Assembly: GCA_937919085.1 (NCBI GenBank)
Contig: CALFRN010000234.1
Coordinates: 1-44,093 of the forward strand
Source of the DNA: an uncultured Reyranella sp.
GTDB taxonomy: Bacteria; Pseudomonadota; Alphaproteobacteria; Reyranellales; Reyranellaceae
Reading direction: 5' to 3'
DNA: 44,093 nucleotides
Shown here: piece by piece, positions 42,794 to 44,093 of the stretch
Position numbering within the stretch: position 1 is the first letter of the stretch
How the letters are laid out: every line of letters begins with the position of its first letter
Translations under genes and position numbers: made by a program
Notes under the pieces: model-generated
Databases searched by the model: none
What the model saw: only the letters and a program-made list of their open reading frames with translations
What the model was told of the DNA's origin: nothing

Positions 42794-44004
42794 ACCGGTG
42801 TCGTCTTCACGTGCTCGGGTTGGACGCCCATGCCCATGAGCCTTGCCGGAAGGCGGCGCAGCAGCGCAAAGCGATCCAGCAACCGGGCCGGCCACGGCAC
42901 CTTGATCGGACCGGTGCCGGCCAGAGTTGGCGCGATGATCCTGTTCTGCAGGAAAATCTGGGCTGCCTGAGTCATGCGGACAGGCCGCATGCGATAGACC
43001 TGCACCGCGGCGAGATCCGAATCCGACAGACGTCCCTCACGCAACGGCGCCGCCAGCATGTTCGACGCGGCCACCGCGTCCTGAACGGCGATGTTCACGC
43101 CAACGCCGCCGATCGGCGACATGGTGTGGGCGGCATCGCCAATGCATAGCACACCCGGCTTCCACCACTTCTCGAGGCGCTCGACCGCGACCGTCAGAAG
43201 CTTCAGATCGTCGACCGTCTTGAGTTCGTCGATCCTGTCGGCCAGGAACGGCATCAGCCGCACGATGGTCGCGCGGAACTTCTCGATGCCGGCGGCCTTC
43301 ACAGGCTCGGCCGATCCCTTGGGAATGACGAAGGCGCACTGCCAGTAGTCGCCACGGTCGATCATGACCATCAGGCTGCCCGTATCGAACCGGCCCATCG
43401 TCTCGGTCGAATCGGTCTTCTTGTGGGTGAGCCGGAACCACAGGACATCCATCGGTGCACCCAGCACGTCGAGCTTGAGGCCGGTCTGCTCGCGCACCGT
43501 CGAATGCCGGCCATCGGCGCCGACCACGAGATCGGCGCGGATCTCCTGCGCTTCGCCGGCGACGGTCGCACGCACACCGACGACGCGGCCGCCTTCCTCG
43601 ATCAGCTCATGTGCCTCGCCATGCATCGACAGCGTGAAACCCGGCCAGCGCCTGCCCTGGGCGGCGACGAAGTCGAGAAAGTCCCATTGCGGCATCAAGG
43701 CGATATAGGGCGCGCGAACCGGCAGATGGGAGAAATCGGCGACCTGGACCTTCTGGTCGCCGAACTGGGCGCCGAATCGCGACAGCTTCTGGTGCGGCAG
43801 CTTCAGGAAATCGTCGAGGGCACCGATTTCGTGAAGAACCTGCATGGTCGACGGATGGATGGTGTCGCCGCGAAAATCGCGCAGGAAGTCGCCGTGCTTC
43901 TCGAGCACCACGACCCTGACGCCGGCGCGCGCAAGCAGCAGGCCGAACACCATGCCCGCCGGGCCACCGCCGACGACGCAGCATTGAGTCTTGATCGTCG
44001 TCAT
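42790..44004 (-). CDS. FAD-dependent monooxygenase (PHBH/UbiH-like)
   Basis: The 404-residue protein is a class A flavin monooxygenase: CCVVGGGPAGMVFGLLLARA (residues 8-27), RGDTIHPSTMQVLHEIGALD near 45, the DG motif VVGADGRHSTVREQTGL near 162, and the GD motif LCIGDAAHTMSPIGGVGVNI near 288. The arrangement resembles PHBH/PheA-type hydroxylases of aromatic or polyketide substrates. The ATG at 44004 follows GGGGAGAGTCCA. It could work with the FMN reductase only if it were two-component, but its own FAD sites suggest single-component action with NAD(P)H. Confidence 0.92.
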   Translation of the reverse strand: MTTIKTQCCVVGGGPAGMVFGLLLARAGVRVVVLEKHGDFLRDFRGDTIHPSTMQVLHEIGALDDFLKLPHQKLSRFGAQFGDQKVQVADFSHLPVRAPYIALMPQWDFLDFVAAQGRRWPGFTLSMHGEAHELIEEGGRVVGVRATVAGEAQEIRADLVVGADGRHSTVREQTGLKLDVLGAPMDVLWFRLTHKKTDSTETMGRFDTGSLMVMIDRGDYWQCAFVIPKGSAEPVKAAGIEKFRATIVRLMPFLADRIDELKTVDDLKLLTVAVERLEKWWKPGVLCIGDAAHTMSPIGGVGVNIAVQDAVAASNMLAAPLREGRLSDSDLAAVQVYRMRPVRMTQAAQIFLQNRIIAPTLAGTGPIKVPWPARLLDRFALLRRLPARLMGMGVQPEHVKTTPV

Positions 44005-44093
44005 TGGACTCTCCCCAGATCGGACAACCCGCATCGTGGCGCGGCAAGATGCTTCGGTCCACGCCGAAGGACAGGATCGGCCCCCCATGCTAG

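Overview
The window is 44 kb of GC-rich, gene-dense DNA that reads as the chromosome of an alphaproteobacterium. Pointers to this are a class I lysyl-tRNA synthetase, a groES-groEL pair behind a CIRCE element, an Usg-family protein, an invasion-associated-locus-B-like protein, a short eRF1-like 'translational machinery' protein, and many soil-type catabolic enzymes (a tripartite-tricarboxylate binding protein, an LLM flavin oxidoreductase, MaoC hydratases, a P450, a nitronate monooxygenase). A soil or rhizosphere lineage near Rhizobiales or Rhodospirillales (for example Reyranella-like) fits, but the genus is an inference. I see no rRNA, tRNA, CRISPR array, complete insertion sequence or prophage.

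Layout. 1-6.4 kb: the tail of a TetR regulator; a nitroreductase-like Tat protein coupled to a MarR regulator behind three near-identical palindromes; a ureidoglycolate-lyase-like protein; class I LysRS; an MFS exporter whose 3' end runs into a decayed flavin amine oxidase. 6.4-14.2 kb: a DinG/Rad3-type helicase, then an ATGA-coupled operon of a G6PDH homologue, a GH15 glucoamylase/trehalase and a GMC oxidoreductase. 14.2-19.1 kb: an LLM oxidoreductase, a dead DUF2254 fragment, a Bug/TctC binding protein, and two MaoC genes divergent from an IclR regulator with a nested-palindrome operator. 19.1-26.7 kb: a repeat-bearing envelope protein, a small anchored protein, a PRISE-like reductase with a NicC-like monooxygenase, a LysR regulator divergent from a dapA homologue, mscL and an AEC transporter. 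26.7-34 kb: a small secreted basic protein, a sulfurtransferase operon, a Nudix hydrolase, groESL, an Usg-family gene, a nitronate monooxygenase and a GST. 34-44 kb: an HpcH/HpaI aldolase, a P450, the Kup potassium transporter with an alpha/beta hydrolase and an acetyltransferase, a terminase-small-subunit-like orphan, a translational machinery protein, a mercury-type MerR, an IalB-like protein, an FMN reductase, a methyltransferase behind a dispersed inverted repeat, and an FAD monooxygenase.

How the genes work together. The clearest units are regulator-plus-target pairs (MarR with nitroreductase, IclR with MaoC genes, LysR with dapA, HrcA/CIRCE with groESL) and the coupled sugar operon (zwf, GH15, GMC). 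The most unusual points are the triple operator, the G6PDH lacking the usual lysine of its glycine-rich loop, the YD-like repeat protein, the orphan MerR with all three Hg(II) cysteines, the ribosome-site hairpin before the sulfurtransferase, and two decaying genes caught at different stages. No single cluster here can be named a new defence or mobile system from sequence alone.
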